This document shows, one piece after another, positions 46,563-58,470 of a stretch of 64,000 nt of DNA; position 1 is the first letter of the stretch; each line of letters starts with the position of its first letter. Made by a program: the position numbers and the translations under genes. Under the pieces are notes generated by a model, which had not been told where the DNA came from, searched no databases, and saw only the letters and a program-made list of their open reading frames with translations. Source of the DNA: Watersipora subatra (Eukaryota; Bryozoa; Gymnolaemata; Cheilostomatida; Watersiporidae); NCBI RefSeq assembly GCF_963576615.1, contig NC_088717.1:35853802-35917801 (forward strand). Reading direction: 5' to 3'.

Positions 46563-49191
46563 GTTACATCCTATTTCTCTCCTGCATCTTTCAGGTTCTA
46601 TATAAATGATATCCTAACGATGTAACAGTCCTTTGATTCTCATTGATAAAAGAGCTCATATTATTTCATGTATCTATTTTTTAATGTACCAGCTGTTATA
46701 CTTACATCCAGTTTTTGTGCATTAAGCTCTGTTTTTAGGGAGGTCTGGTATATAATTGATTTGGCTGGACATTCTTCTTTAAAGGGGACGCTGGTTTTCA
46801 CCTGCTTCACAGTTGCATCTTCTCTCATTTTCATTGTTCAAGTATCTGGTTGGGATATATGGATGGGGACAAACGGATAGATGTTTTCGTCAGTTGATTT
46901 GGTTTATTCGTTTAATTCATTTGATGGGGCCAATAGTTAGGAGATATCTTCCAAACACTGGTAAGACTGTAATGTGCCCTAGTTGAAATAATATGATATA
47001 TTTTAAATTGTATAAATATTTTGTTGTTATAATGTATTTCTAAATTAGTCGTGATGTGGTGCAAAGCTACAGCTTTGTCACTGGAGAAAATTTAATAATA
47101 TTTTATAAATATATAAATAATTATTTAAACTTTAAATGGTTAAAGTTTAATAAAATGTAATTTATAAATGCACTCGTGTTTTTGTGTGGTTTTATATAGT
47201 GTTGTGTAAGGTAGCACTCCTGACTAATTTTCTCATGTAATAAATAAATTTTTCGAACTGGCAAAGTGGCTCTTCCTGCCAGGTAAAGAAATGTTCTCTA
47301 TATCAATCAACTGTCAAATCAATCCTGCGAATTTGAGTATGATCTGTTATATAATTATATCGTATTTGCAATTCTGACACAAGTTGTCTTCTCCTGAATG
47401 TTTTATACTTATCTGCCAGTTCAATAGTTGTTTTGCCTCGCTTGGGCACCTATGTTTGTTCCTCTGTAGAATGAGTGTTAGCTACTGTTGTATTACCAGT
47501 ATATAGCCTCTCTCGGGTGTCAATTTCAAATGCTGGTTGCAAACTCAAATATCGTTGTCGTATCAATAATAGATTGGCCTATTTCAGGCTTCGATATAAG
47601 GTATATTTATCAATAACAAGCCTCACTTGGGCATAAAACGAATGAAGAAAATCGTTCAAATAGTTCGTAATATAATAAATGTGTATCTCGTCAAAAATGA
47701 GCGATACAAAGGTGTCTTCAGAATCGTACAAGCATTATTGTAGTGTCCAGCCAAATGGCCTTATCTCCTCGAGGTAAAGCAGTAGTAAAAGGGGTATATA
47801 ATTTTACCCACTTGGCCTCCATGGCCTGCTCTCTCTCTGGCCTGTCCTGGCCTATCCTCTCTTCCCTGTTCTCTCTCTAATCGCTTTCAGAGACTCCTTA
47901 TATACAAGCCATCTGAGAATAACAACTTTTAATTGGCTTCTAGTCAGCATTTTGCAAACTTTGTGCAATTGCAGACTGGGCATATCGCAACTGATCAGCT
48001 GCTGTGGAGCATCTGAGCTCATCTTTCTGAGAAGCCCATGATGTTTGAAAAACTTAGCCAATTTTCTTAGTCATATTTTTAAAAAATTTATTCTAGCTGG
48101 GAAAATTATTAAAGCTTATTTTTTTAGAGGCTCTGCTTGGTGCTAGAAGCCAGCTCTTTTGGAAATTTCATGATAAAATGTAATCCCATGGAGACCTAGT
48201 TGAAAGGATTGTTTTTCATGAGTTCGATAGTTTCGGAGGACTGCTTTGAGGTTATATAAATTATTGTTTGCTATTATTAGTGCTAAGCGCCTATACACAT
48301 GAATTTTAGTGCAATGGAGGTATATGCATTGCATTTATCATATAAATATACAAGCTTTAGTAAAGATAATCCGGGGCCTAAAATATGGTGGGAAACAGAT
48401 CTAGAGATTGTTCCAGACTCTAAATAGTGGATGCTCTGAATGATATTTTCTTTGAAAGGTAGTTCATGTCCTAACCCCTATGATTACTTTTTTGTATTCA
48501 AGATCTCACATATGGCTCATTCATGAACAGTTTTAGTTATGGTGGCATAGCGTACAAAATTGCTAAATTATTCAGCCTTTGAACTGACTAAGATTTTCTT
48601 GAAGTGCTAATATTTTGTTCACTGCACTAAACCATCTTGCTGCTTGCACAGGAATCACTCTCTGCTGTTTGAACTGAAATCAATTGAATTGCCTGAAACA
48701 ACTGACCAACCATGCCCAATGTATCTTGGTTTCCATCTCTGAACAAATACGCTCTAAATTCACGTATCAAACGCTTTTTGTCAACTCTAAAATCCTTTGC
48801 AGAGTTCTTCAAGCCCACTTTTGGCAAATCCAAGATTCACCGTGTGTTCTGGAAATCTATTTCATTTTTGAAGAACTTGCATGTTTGACAAAACTGTCAT
48901 ACAAGGATTTATTTTCTTAGCATACATCTTCTTTATGGGTTGCTTTGTTGGACATGCTTTGTCGGACATCAAGGAAGTGACTCAAGAGTTGTAACACCTC
49001 GATTCTGTCAATCTTCTTTACTCTTTGCACAACATTAGCTAGTCGAATGCCCTGGCTTACTTGCCCATGTTGACTTTCACATTCATAATTTCTTTTTTGC
49101 CTTTAGGCTAACTAATAGCTGACTAGTGAGCAACAACTTTGAATTTTTGACAGAGACTTTTTGCAACTCTTGAGATGTTTCTAAAAGTTCT
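46563..49191. other. No gene recognised
   Basis: Short frames only. A segment near 49130-49180 (TTGCAACTCTTGAGATGTT) recurs near 50664-50685, so this sequence belongs to a duplicated or dispersed repeat. There is a small C/T-rich run (CTCTCTCTGG) at about 47831. Confidence 0.4.
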
Positions 49192-50020
49192 TTAACCCTT
49201 TGAACCTTGACCATCCTCATCAATGCGTGTCAGTATCCCTGGGCAATTTCACAAAAGGCAGGACATTTTTAATTTTTGATTAAATATACCTAAATTTGCT
49301 CATAATCAAGTTATATTTGGTGAACATTGGAAAACAAGTCTAAAAACCAACTGCAAGTATTTAAAAAAAGACAATTTTTCGGCAAAAACCATCAAAATTT
49401 ACACAATTTTGCAAAAAATAATAAAAAATATTTGAAAACTTGTATTAAAACCTTTTTAGATGACTAATAGTGAAAGTAAAACAAAGATTCATTTTCTTAA
49501 TTTATCTCAAATCTATTATTGGTAGGGTAATCTTGAAACAGTTGGTGTCTTCTAAACCGACACAGAAGAAAACGTTGCATGATGAGCACTTTCATCTAAA
49601 GAAAGTCGCTGCTCTGGAACATAAAATCGTCTAAATTTTTCCAGCAGCTGAACAGAAATCAGTCCGTTTTTGTAAATTTTCTCATTTTTGTCAAGGCTGG
49701 GGTCACGTTCAACAACACAAAGCAGCGTAGACCAGGTAGCAAGAAAACGATTGCGAGAAATTATTTTACCAAAGCCAGGGGTGCAGGTTATTTCGGGATG
49801 TTGCTCAAAATGAAAATAGGACTCATACCTATCCTTGTGCACAATCATCTCCATTAGTGTTCTTATTCCAAAGAAAGCCTTGAGCTCAGAAAGAGACAAC
49901 TTTTTGAATTGTTCAGCTACATAATTAGTCTTTGCTACTCGGACAGCTACAGCTTGTCGGTTAGTCATTACGACAGCTGAATTCCACAAATCCTCAGTCT
50001 ATAAAATCTCAAAGCATTTT
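49192..50020 (-). pseudogene. Second piggyBac remnant: transposase N-terminal core and terminus
   Basis: A 145-codon minus-strand frame (49989-49552) contains ELKAFFGIRTLMEMIVHKDR, ISRNRFLATWSTLLCV and RRFYVPEQRLSLDE, the ordered landmarks that precede the catalytic core of DDE_Tnp_1_7 proteins. It stops shortly after the first catalytic-region Asp. Only ~360 bp further on is TTAACCCTTTGAACC (49192-49206), which looks like a piggyBac terminus with its TTAA. The catalytic and C-terminal parts are therefore deleted. Upstream exons and the other terminus were not found. Confidence 0.65.
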
Positions 50021-50777
50021 AAAAATGTGACAACATTGAGAAAGTCAGCGGGTAAGCTCCTCATGCCAGGGTTTGCATTGGGAGTAAATGGTAACTGTTG
50101 AAAAGTAGCAGGATCCACTTGCTGCTAAAATTTGGTTTGAGCTTCTGTTCCTTTTTGTACATATAGCATGACTGTTATGGGAATTGGGCAGCATTTTTAA
50201 GGCTTCAATAATTCTAGGTATAAATGTGTAATGCAAAGCAAATCTGTCTTTTTCACATGTTTCATCCAACAGGCCATCATTCTCAAAGCTGTAGAATATA
50301 TTGACAAACTTATCACGAATGTTGTGATTTATATCCCTATCGAATCGCTCAACACGCTGGTTATGTACCGATGCTTCAAGTAATATTTGTAGTCCACTAT
50401 TACAACTAACTTCTATAATCTGTCATAATAACACTTTCTCTGTCCAATAATATGTCCTAATCCTTTTTGGGAGAATCCCAAAGAGATTTGCTGCTTTATT
50501 AGACAGCTCAAGAACAGTTTGGGATGCATCATCAACTAGCTGTGCCTGCCGGTGTTGCCCGGGTATTAAAAATCAGCTTGTAAACAATGAAAAGTGATGA
50601 GAGTTGCCTACCACTTGCTATTAGCCTGGCACATTGCCAGCAACACCTTTTAATTTTGACAGTTTGCTTGCAACTCTTGAGATGTTCTTTAAGAGAATCG
50701 CACATCAGTTCTAAATTTGTAACAAATGCTTAGCTAGACCTTCAAAAGTTTCTTGTTTTGATTGGGAACACCTAGTG

Positions 50778-53285
50778 CAGGGGTGTCAAACTCAAATTCA
50801 CAGTGGGCCAAAATCAAGCAGAGAAGTAAAGTCATGGGCCAAAGTCAATATTTATTGAAAAATTAACTGCAACTGATATGTAATGTTTAACCTTTTCATA
50901 TGGAAACAAACTTTAGTTTTGCTTAAACACAGAATTTGGAACAACCAAAGCTTTATATTACAAAAATGTGAGAAATTAAATTTGAAATAAAAGACACGGT
51001 GAAATCCATTTCATATTTAAATAAATAAAGTAGTATGTCTCTCCCCTTATCCTTTCCAGTTCCTTTTTCAAGTAAATCTTTTTCAAAGCCAACAACAGAA
51101 CCAAAAATAATAATGTCATTCGATAAAAATCCAACATTTCAACTATTGACAGACCATGCCTTGCAGTAGAAAAAGTGCATAAGAAACAGATATATTCAAG
51201 CTCAGTTTGCTACGCTCTGATTTACTCTACACATTGGTCTAAGCCAGATACCTGGCATCTTTTCTTAGATGCAAGTTCGTCAAAGTCTGGAGTCAGGCTC
51301 TGAGCTGAGGAAAGCCTCAGGACGGAGTGAAGGTGCTCATCAGTGAGTCGACTTCTGTGAGGTGTTTTGTTCACCTTCATCATAGAGAACAGTTGCTCAC
51401 ATGGATATGTGCTGCCGAACATTGAGAGCATCTGAGCAACTTGGGTGCGTAATTGAGGCATTGTGTCGGGGAGGAAACATGGAAACTGCGCAGCACCAAC
51501 AGAGTCATATTTTGATTTGAGCATGTCATTACATTGGAGTTCAATTAGCTCCATTTGGAGGCTGGTTGGTGCGCTTTCCACATCGATCGCAAACGGGTTA
51601 CTGAGCAGTTCAAATCTTCCTTTCTGAGCCTCGAAGTCGGCAAATCGCCGGGAAAACTCGGCGCTGAGCGCGTTGATTTTTTCAGCGAACTGTGCGCTAG
51701 GCAGCACGGCAGGAGAAATTTCCGCTGCCATGTTTTGGCAGCACGGAAAATGACCAAAGTTTCCTTGCACCATCTGTGTCTTCCACAGATGCAACTTAGT
51801 TTTGAAGGCCCTCACAGCTGCGTACATGTCTGTGATGACGTGGCCCCGTCCCTGAAGCTGCAGGTTAAGCACATTGAGATGGCTCACAATGTCAGAGAGA
51901 AATGCCAGCTCACACAGAAACTTTTCATCTCTCAGCTCTGTTGTGTCCTTCCCTTTGTTCTCCATAAACTGACAGATTTCCTCGCGCAGCTCAAAACATC
52001 TGTTCAGTACTTTCCCTCTGCTTAGCCATCTCACCTCTGTGTGATAAGGCACATCTCTGTATTCTGAATCCAACTCCTCCAGAAAAGACTTGAACTGCCG
52101 GTGCTTCAAACCCTTGGCTCTTATGAAGTTGACCACTCCTTTTATAGAGCTCATAACATGTTCCATTTGCAGAGCTTTGCCACAGAGCGCTTCCTGATGA
52201 ATGATACAGTGATAAACTGTAAGCTTACCTGCATTTTCCTCCCGCATCTTCTCCTGAATCCTGCCGACCAATCCACTCTTTTGACCGCACATTGCGGGCG
52301 CACCATCTGTTGTCAGTCCCACAAGTTTATCCCAAGGCAGGCTCATTTCAGTCATACATTTGGATACTTCTTCAAAGATATATTTTCCTGTGGTCGTTCC
52401 ATGTATTGATTTTAATCCTAAAAGTTCCTCTGTGACGCACAGGCTCGAGTCTACTCCACGGATGAAGATTGACAGCTGGGCAGTATCAGACGTGTCGCTG
52501 CTCTCATCCACAGCAAGGGAGTATGCAATAAAATCTTTTCCCTTTTTTATTAGTTGTTCATGTAGATTAGTGGAAAGCTCACACACGCGCTCAGCCACGG
52601 TATTTCTGCTCAGGCTCACGTTTAAAAATTCTTGCTTATCTGGGCACACGATGTCGCAAACTTTGACCATGCACTTTTTGACAAACTCTCCCTCACTGAA
52701 GGGCCAGGCTGATTTTGCGATCTCTGCTGCCACAATAAAGCTGGCCTTTACAGCAGCTTCACTTTTTGATTTTGCTTTCGTGAACAAGGTCTGCCTGCAA
52801 GCCAGACTTCTTTTCATCTCCTCCACCTTTTGCAGCTTCTGCTTTAGGTCCAGGTCCTTGTACTTTTCATAATGTTTCGTTTCATAGTGTCTTCTTATGT
52901 TACATTCTTTTATTACAGCCACGCTAGCTCCGCACACAAGACAAACAGGTTTGTCCTTTATAGTCGTGAACAAATAATTTGCCTCCCACCTGTCTTGGAA
53001 GGTCCTGTTGTCTATCTTTCGTTTGACCATTTTTGTGGAGGGTGAAATTATTAATTTGTCCGATGCGACCGGGGCATGGATGACTGACTGTAAACGGAAG
53101 TAAGGAGCGCTTGCCGGGTTTTACTGCGCGGCAAAATACTAGCAAAGCATTATGGGATTTGTAGTATTAGCGGCACAGTATATACCGCGGGCCAGCTCTA
53201 ATGCACATTTGATATGATCTCGCGGGCCAATTATAATCACACTGCGGGCCAAATTTGGCCCGCGGGCCTGAGTTTGACACATATG
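50778..53285. mobile_element. Complete hAT-Charlie-type transposon, perfect 8-bp duplication
   Basis: Left TIR CAGGGGTGTCAAACTCA and right TIR (reverse complement) CATATGTGTCAAACTCAGGC. The octamer acctagtg flanks both sides perfectly (50770-50777, 53286-53293). GC-rich GCGGGCCAAAT words repeat near the right end. It contains one uninterrupted transposase gene on the minus strand. Length 2,508 bp. Perfect duplication, complete TIRs and an intact ORF make it the best candidate for recent activity in this window. Confidence 0.95.
51222..53030 (-). CDS. hAT-Charlie-family transposase, intact 602 aa
   Basis: A single-exon gene of 602 codons. Residues ~10-55 form a BED-type zinc finger (CLVCGAS...IRRHYETKHY: C-x2-C and H-x4-H spacing). 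The RNase-H-like core shows YSLAVDESSDTSD (first Asp, ~170), GLTTDGAPAMCG (second Asp, ~250), the YHCIIHQEALCGK segment (~275), EVRWLSRGKVLNR (~330), and a C-terminal YPCEQLFSMMKVNK (Glu) followed by RSRLTDEHL, the hAT dimerisation region. All three acidic residues are present. The enzyme excises and reinserts hAT elements with 8-bp duplications. The sequence resembles the hAT domain fused in vertebrate GTF2IRD2 and related proteins. The gene is visibly richer in GC than its surroundings. The ATG chosen begins the only long frame and lies just upstream of the BED finger. Long antisense frames over it are shadows. Confidence 0.95.
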   Translation of the reverse strand: MVKRKIDNRTFQDRWEANYLFTTIKDKPVCLVCGASVAVIKECNIRRHYETKHYEKYKDLDLKQKLQKVEEMKRSLACRQTLFTKAKSKSEAAVKASFIVAAEIAKSAWPFSEGEFVKKCMVKVCDIVCPDKQEFLNVSLSRNTVAERVCELSTNLHEQLIKKGKDFIAYSLAVDESSDTSDTAQLSIFIRGVDSSLCVTEELLGLKSIHGTTTGKYIFEEVSKCMTEMSLPWDKLVGLTTDGAPAMCGQKSGLVGRIQEKMREENAGKLTVYHCIIHQEALCGKALQMEHVMSSIKGVVNFIRAKGLKHRQFKSFLEELDSEYRDVPYHTEVRWLSRGKVLNRCFELREEICQFMENKGKDTTELRDEKFLCELAFLSDIVSHLNVLNLQLQGRGHVITDMYAAVRAFKTKLHLWKTQMVQGNFGHFPCCQNMAAEISPAVLPSAQFAEKINALSAEFSRRFADFEAQKGRFELLSNPFAIDVESAPTSLQMELIELQCNDMLKSKYDSVGAAQFPCFLPDTMPQLRTQVAQMLSMFGSTYPCEQLFSMMKVNKTPHRSRLTDEHLHSVLRLSSAQSLTPDFDELASKKRCQVSGLDQCVE

Positions 53286-53293
53286 ACCTAGTG

Positions 53294-53400
53294 TTAGTGG
53301 CACCTTTGGCAAAGTGACAAAAAGTGTTTGAAACTCTGCCAAACAGCCTTCACAGTTTGTACACTATAGGTGAGCCATTGAATATTAAATGTTTTATCTA
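53294..53400 (-). pseudogene. hAT-like fragment adjoining the hAT-Charlie insertion
   Basis: The minus strand encodes FNIQWLTYSVQTVKAVWQSF, similar to the RWLS...AV..V..S segment in the middle of many hAT-type proteins, in a 94-codon frame (53578-53294). The frame ends at the edge of the hAT-Charlie element, so the insertion may have cut an older hAT-like gene. The continuation on the far side (below 50770) was not recognisable. Confidence 0.35.
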
Positions 53401-54193
53401 TTTTCAGTAAGTCGATGTCAGCTATTTTTGTTTGTTTTTTTTTGAGACGGAATACATTGAGTATAAGTTCTCCAAAAAGATCTTGGTTGCAATACAAGAA
53501 GAAACATCCTTCAGAGCATTCTCTACTGCATATTCTAGTCTGCGAGTCTCGCATAATGCGCCACATCTTGTGCTGCACTATTTGACAACAATGTCTGCGT
53601 TCATCATATTCTTCTCATTTGTACAAGCCTCAAGCGCAATGTTACTGTCTGACACCGGAGCATTAGTCTTGTCAACTTCACTACTCTTCTTCCTTCCGGG
53701 TCAACACTCTTCCATGATTTCTCTTTTTGTTTATTCTATCTGCCAAAACATGACAAATTTTGGTATAGTCTAACATGAACCACTTTGGTGAAATCATTTT
53801 TATACAGGAATTTTTAAACGGTAATAAAGACTATTTCAGGTAAACCTACCTGTCTTTGTAGTAAATCCTCAGTCATCAGTTGATCTTTTACTGGTTTATC
53901 AGTATGTACCAAGGACTTGCTTCGTTGTGATCTGCCTCGGGATTTTTTTTGTCCAGGCTTTCAGAGGTTGTTTTATTTCTTTTAAATAAAGAATAGTAGG
54001 ACTGGCAGCTGTAACTGGTTTAGCTGAGGCAGAGATTCAATTTGCTGTACTGTCACTCAACTCAGCAGTCAACATTTTAGTTGCTTTTATCATTAGGGTC
54101 AGCTCTATCTGTGACAATTGCTCCTAAAAAATCTTCATCTGTGAATGAGTCTGAGCTCACTGGCCATATCCCAGCTTTTCTAATGCACGGTGT

Positions 54194-56027
54194 CCGTAAA
54201 TCCTCATGCTCAAGCCGCGCGGCTTGTCGTTAGGCGCGGCTTTTGGTTCAAGGTCACAGACCGCAACTAAAGGCCAAACTTTTAAAACTTACGTTGGGCT
54301 CAGGGCGGCTTCTCGATAAATGTAGTCTCTGCTATAACCATAGAACCGAACTTATGATATGTAGTCATGTGGGGTAAGTGCACCATTGGGGCAAGTGCAC
54401 CAGCTGTTGATATTTTATCAGCCAATCACTGCATAGCTGTCTCCGAGTTGCAGGACTATTACCCATGATCCACCACGGGAAGCTATTATAGTCCCTGCAT
54501 GCTTGATTTCAAATTTTTTGTGAAGTGAGCAACAAAAACGTGAATGCACTATTTAAGTAGTTGGCTTTAAATCTAGAGCTGTGTACTGATAATTTTATAA
54601 CTTTCATTTTAGTGGATATTCGTTTTGGCTATCTATTGAGTGTAACTGGTTTTTATCCATAGAATACTTTTTTTATTGTTTAAATCCAAACAAATAATTT
54701 TGTATTATTTTAACTGGGGTGGTGCACTTGTCCCTGATAATTTTAGAGACAGGGGCAAGTGCACCTATGTAGTGCACATTAACCTATGTGCACCTTAACA
54801 TATAGCAGAGGCAGGGCAAGTGCACCACCCAGCACACATGTAGTTCCCCATCAAAAATGACAGTTCAGTTTCATTGCAAGTTCTCCCAATCTCTATAGTC
54901 TTTCTTGTTATACTTTTGAGTTAGTTTATGTCAAATTTGTGGTTCACTTGAGGGAAACTGGTCACTTGCATTGCAATGGTATAGAATTGCTAATTTTTAA
55001 AATTTTAATGTTCAATACGATCAATATTTCAATGGTGTGGTACAAGCTCAAAAATAATTTTTTTTCCTATTTCCATTGAATTTTATATAATTTCAATATC
55101 AGCAATTTGGTGCATTTGCTTCTGTTTATCAACCAATGCATAACAATGGCGAAGAGAGCTAGGTGGTGCACTTACCCCTGTATACGTGGTAAATGCACCA
55201 CCTAAACATACATTTTTAGCGCTTCATATAAAGCAATGATATTTAATTAACAGTCTTCTAGTGCTGATATTATTGCTCAGAACATTCTGGAGTTTCACAA
55301 TGACCATTATGAGACTCAAGTGTTTAGTTAAAGCAAAGCAGTAAGACTGTGAAATTGAATTACCCTTTTTCGATGGTGTACTTACCCCACTTGACCCTGC
55401 TTCTATGTACGGGGTTTTGGCGACCTACTCGTTTATTTTCAGAGATGAATTCGTGACACACGAGTGAGAGACAAGTGGTTGGAAGCGTGGTAATACCTGC
55501 TGACATCAAAGCAGAGACTATGGACTAAACTGAGTGCAAAACTCACCACATTAAACAAATTGCAGCAAGCCACAGGCGTTCAGTTATTTAACATCGTTAG
55601 TAGCAGCAAGACTGAACTCATTAACTTGATACAACCATGTCCACTAGTGCTAAACCTTCACGAAAAACCTACAGTGCAACCTATAAACCATCTAACAGCG
55701 CAATAAAAATTTAGCTGAGACATGTCAAGTAAGTTCTTGATGCAAGGGTTCAGGGTTTTTAGTTCGAACTTGGAAATAAAAGAAAATTCTTGTCACACGT
55801 ACTGATGTAGCCTGTTTTCTTATTCAAGAAGACGGGGTAGAGCAAAACCCGTCTCGACACTCGTTCCCAAAGGGGTCAAGGACGACACAACCTCAGTTGT
55901 TAGCCGCGGTCTGTGGGCATATGCGGCTTGTTGGTAAGGGCGGCTAAATACCACAGGATTATTTTTTCCTTCGTGAGTCATCTGTTTGCGAGCACAAGCC
56001 GCGCGGCTTGAGCATGAGGACTTACGG
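54194..56027. mobile_element. 1.83-kb TIR element with palindromic TIR core
   Basis: Left end CCGTAAATCCTCATGCTCAA, right end (reverse complement) CCGTAAGTCCTCATGCTCAA. Both continue into GCCGCGCGGCTTGT, itself a palindrome (AAGCCGCGCGGCTT). The TIRs are ~34 bp with one mismatch. More GCCGC/GCGGC words lie just inside both ends. No target duplication was recognised and no transposase is present; the superfamily is unknown. Confidence 0.7.
54364..55395. mobile_element. Nested TIR element with repeated GGGGCAAGTGCACC motifs
   Basis: Left end GTCATGTGGGGTAAGTGCAC, right end (reverse complement) GTCAAGTGGGGTAAGTACAC. It lies wholly inside the 54194-56027 element. The words GGTGCACTTGCCCC/GGGGCAAGTGCACC and variants recur at about 54393, 54721, 54765, 54812, 55161 and 55190 in both orientations. 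No ORF. Confidence 0.65.
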
Positions 56028-56059
56028 TAGCAGTTTGAATCCATATCCCTTTTGCAAGG

Positions 56060-57260
56060 GTTTAGGATGAGCTTTTCCAAGTAATCCACCATGTTGTGTG
56101 GAAACATGTCTGCCTGGGTGATTCAATACTGGGTGGTTGCTTGCTATGCCCACTTTCTTTCTTACACATGAAATGAATGAAGTGATATATGGATGGAAAT
56201 TTGTGGGTTGTTGATTCTATTTGAGTAGCTGTCTCAACCCAGCGTTTGCTGACTAAGAGAGACAACGTCAAGAGCATTCTTTCATTTTTACACCAGCCAT
56301 TTAAGAAGTATAGTTCAAGAAGTCGTCTTAGCTGTTTCGCATGACTCAATAAAATTTACCAGCTGGCTCGGTGCCTTATGGTCATGTTTTTGATAAGGGG
56401 GCCACTGCTTTAGCTGATTTCCATATGCTCTGGTGAGTATATGGAGTCTGCCATACTTATTGTCTAGTCTATGTTTGGTTTCTTGAAAGGCCCATTGTTT
56501 ACCAATTTGGGAAGCTTTGCATCTGCATACTTTGCTTTATCTCCTATTTATTGTTGAAAGAGCACCAACTGATGTAGCGGGTGTGGCTACCACTCTCAAG
56601 CAGGTCGTCTGATGTCACCTTATAATCTAAAGGCTCAAGAGGATCACCAAAAAATACTGACACTTGGATAGGCTAAAGTTCAGTTGTATGAAAAGCCTGT
56701 CTGAGCGAAATAGGCTAACAGTAAGTAGATATCACACAGATGCTTGGAAGGAGGTATCAGGGAACAAACAGATGAGCAGTTTGTGGTTGTAAGACATTGG
56801 TGTTGTAAGTCTGATGTGGTTGTTGCGGCATTGAAGGTGCAGCAATAATTGCGATCACAGGTATGTTATGTATTTGTAAGCATTGGGTATTATGTATTTG
56901 GTACGTTCACATTTATATCATAGTTGGAAGGTATATTGGCAGGTACAGCTATACCGTTTGATGACATTGTTGTTCCGATTGAATTCACATGAATTGAGGG
57001 CAAATTAATCAGGGAGACAGCATCTTTCCTCCAGTCCATGGGCAAAAACTTGCCTCTATCTGAGCTACAATAGCTTCATATTTGACCTGAAGCATGCGAT
57101 ACTCTGCATTTTTACCAAAATTGTTTTTGCTGTTAAAACTATCGCGGTTGTAGTTTTGGCTCTGCGTTTGCATATCTGGTGCCTGGAGCTTCCTCTGAAG
57201 CTTTGAGTTTTATTTGGTAAGCGGCCATGAGAGCTTTGGTTTCTAATTGCTTGAGTGGTT
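56060..57260 (-). pseudogene. BEL/Pao-type gag remnant (DUF1759-like)
   Basis: Two partial frames on the minus strand read in order. One (about 56520-56350) has KYGRLHILTRAYGNQLKQWP and SQLVNFIESCETAK, matching the DUF1759 pattern L..RYG....I..A....L..W...L..F. The next (56349-56062) has KNERMLLTLSLLVSKRW, ETATQIES and FPSIYHFIHF, resembling the following gag segment. Upstream at about 57180-57030 is a coding-like stretch with YRMLQVKYEAIVAQIEA, plausibly coiled-coil. Stops and frame changes separate them. No protease, reverse transcriptase or LTR was recognised. The TIR element ending at 56027 cuts it off downstream. Confidence 0.45.
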
Positions 57261-57701
57261 GATTTGCAATGAGATGAAGCTAATACAGAAGATTTACAGC
57301 AATATTTTGAGTTGATTGGTTTAGCTGTAAGAGTAAATGCTCTGGTTCTTAGGTCGATGGTCTTGCTACAGTCATTTTGTTCGTGTGAGTCATTACGTTC
57401 TCCGTGTGCTATGCATTTTCTGCTGCTATGTGGTGGAGTTTTTCATGTTTTCCAAATTAGATTCTATCTCACCTCATTTTGCACAATAATTTTCAAAGGT
57501 TTTGTCGATATGTCGGAATGGGGGTCGCTTGTTTAACATGTCTGTAGCTAGGTTCCATATGTACATGTACACAGAGAGAAATTTTGATTGGATTTTAAAT
57601 TATTAGTAAATCTAAATTCAGGGTGACAAAACTACTCAAAATTTGATTTAATTGCATTTAATAATGATTTACCAATGCCAACGCATACTGTGGCTATTGA
57701 A

Positions 57702-57850
57702 CCATATAATGATTGATAGTTAAGTTGTTGTACAGGTATGCTAGTGCCTCTTAAATGATATAATGATTGATAGTTGAGTTGTTGTGCAGTATGCTAGTGC
57801 CTCTTAAATCATATATTGATTGCTAGTTGAGTTGTTGTACAGGTATGCCT
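57702..57850. repeat. ~64-bp tandem repeat, ~2.5 units
   Basis: The unit contains ATAATGATTGATAGTTGAGT, TGTTGTACAGGTATGC and TAGTGCCTCTTAAAT, occurring three times with the last copy partial. Confidence 0.8.
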
Positions 57851-58181
57851 TTTGTGGAAATAACCAAAACTAAATCATTTTGTGATTTCTTGCTGTGTCA
57901 CTATGGATGCTCCCTGTTCACTCATGGTACTATCATTTTTAAATCACAATAAAATTGTAATTTTATACCAGGAGAAGACAATTACACACTTGGATGAGTT
58001 AGTTACTCTGAATGTCTTATTTGTATTTCCATGAAATACTAATGTTGATTAAATGTATAAGCATAATATAATATGGTAACATTAAAGCTATAATATGAAT
58101 AGAAAAGGTTTAAAAATGAACTGTTTTGCGATGATGTGTTTACATGTAAATGTTTTTAAATATAAAAGAGAAAATCTATTA

Positions 58182-58377
58182 ATTGAGTACTAGCGATACC
58201 AACCAAGACACCATCAGTTGGAGTTCTAGAGAAACTGTTACTGACTATCCCCCATCATTTGAAGAAGTCTCCTCTGCGATGCAGAGATTGTTGTCATCTA
58301 TGATGAGGGCAGCCGTAACAGATGTTCCACCAGAACCCCAACTGATGAATGGGCTTGGGTGTGGTACCTCTGGTTAA
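58182..58377 (+). other. Possible exon, function unknown
   Basis: A plus-strand frame of about 64 codons ending in TAA has a coding-like composition (TDYPPSFEEVSSAMQRLLSS). It follows an acceptor-like TACTAG. No family was recognised, and it could equally be a short stand-alone ORF. Confidence 0.25.
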
Positions 58378-58406
58378 ACACAAGCAAACACTTAACATAG
58401 GCCAGA

Positions 58407-58470
58407 AATGCATCTACCTCAGTTGCCATCGGTAACACTGCTTCCGTTGGCAGAACCAGGTAGATGCATC
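58407..58470. repeat. Hairpin with 12-bp perfect ends
   Basis: ATGCATCTACCT and AGGTAGATGCAT bound a 64-base segment whose inner parts (TTGCCATCGG / CCGTTGGCAG) also pair imperfectly. Possibly a tiny foldback element. Confidence 0.5.

Noticed and set aside
46668..46880. 70-aa hydrophobic plus-strand frame as a membrane protein gene
   Set aside because: No start context, no family match and no joinable exon; composition is explained by T-rich sequence.
51545..52872. Several 100-170-aa frames opposite or overlapping the hAT transposase
   Set aside because: Shadow frames of the 602-codon gene, which has all the catalytic motifs.
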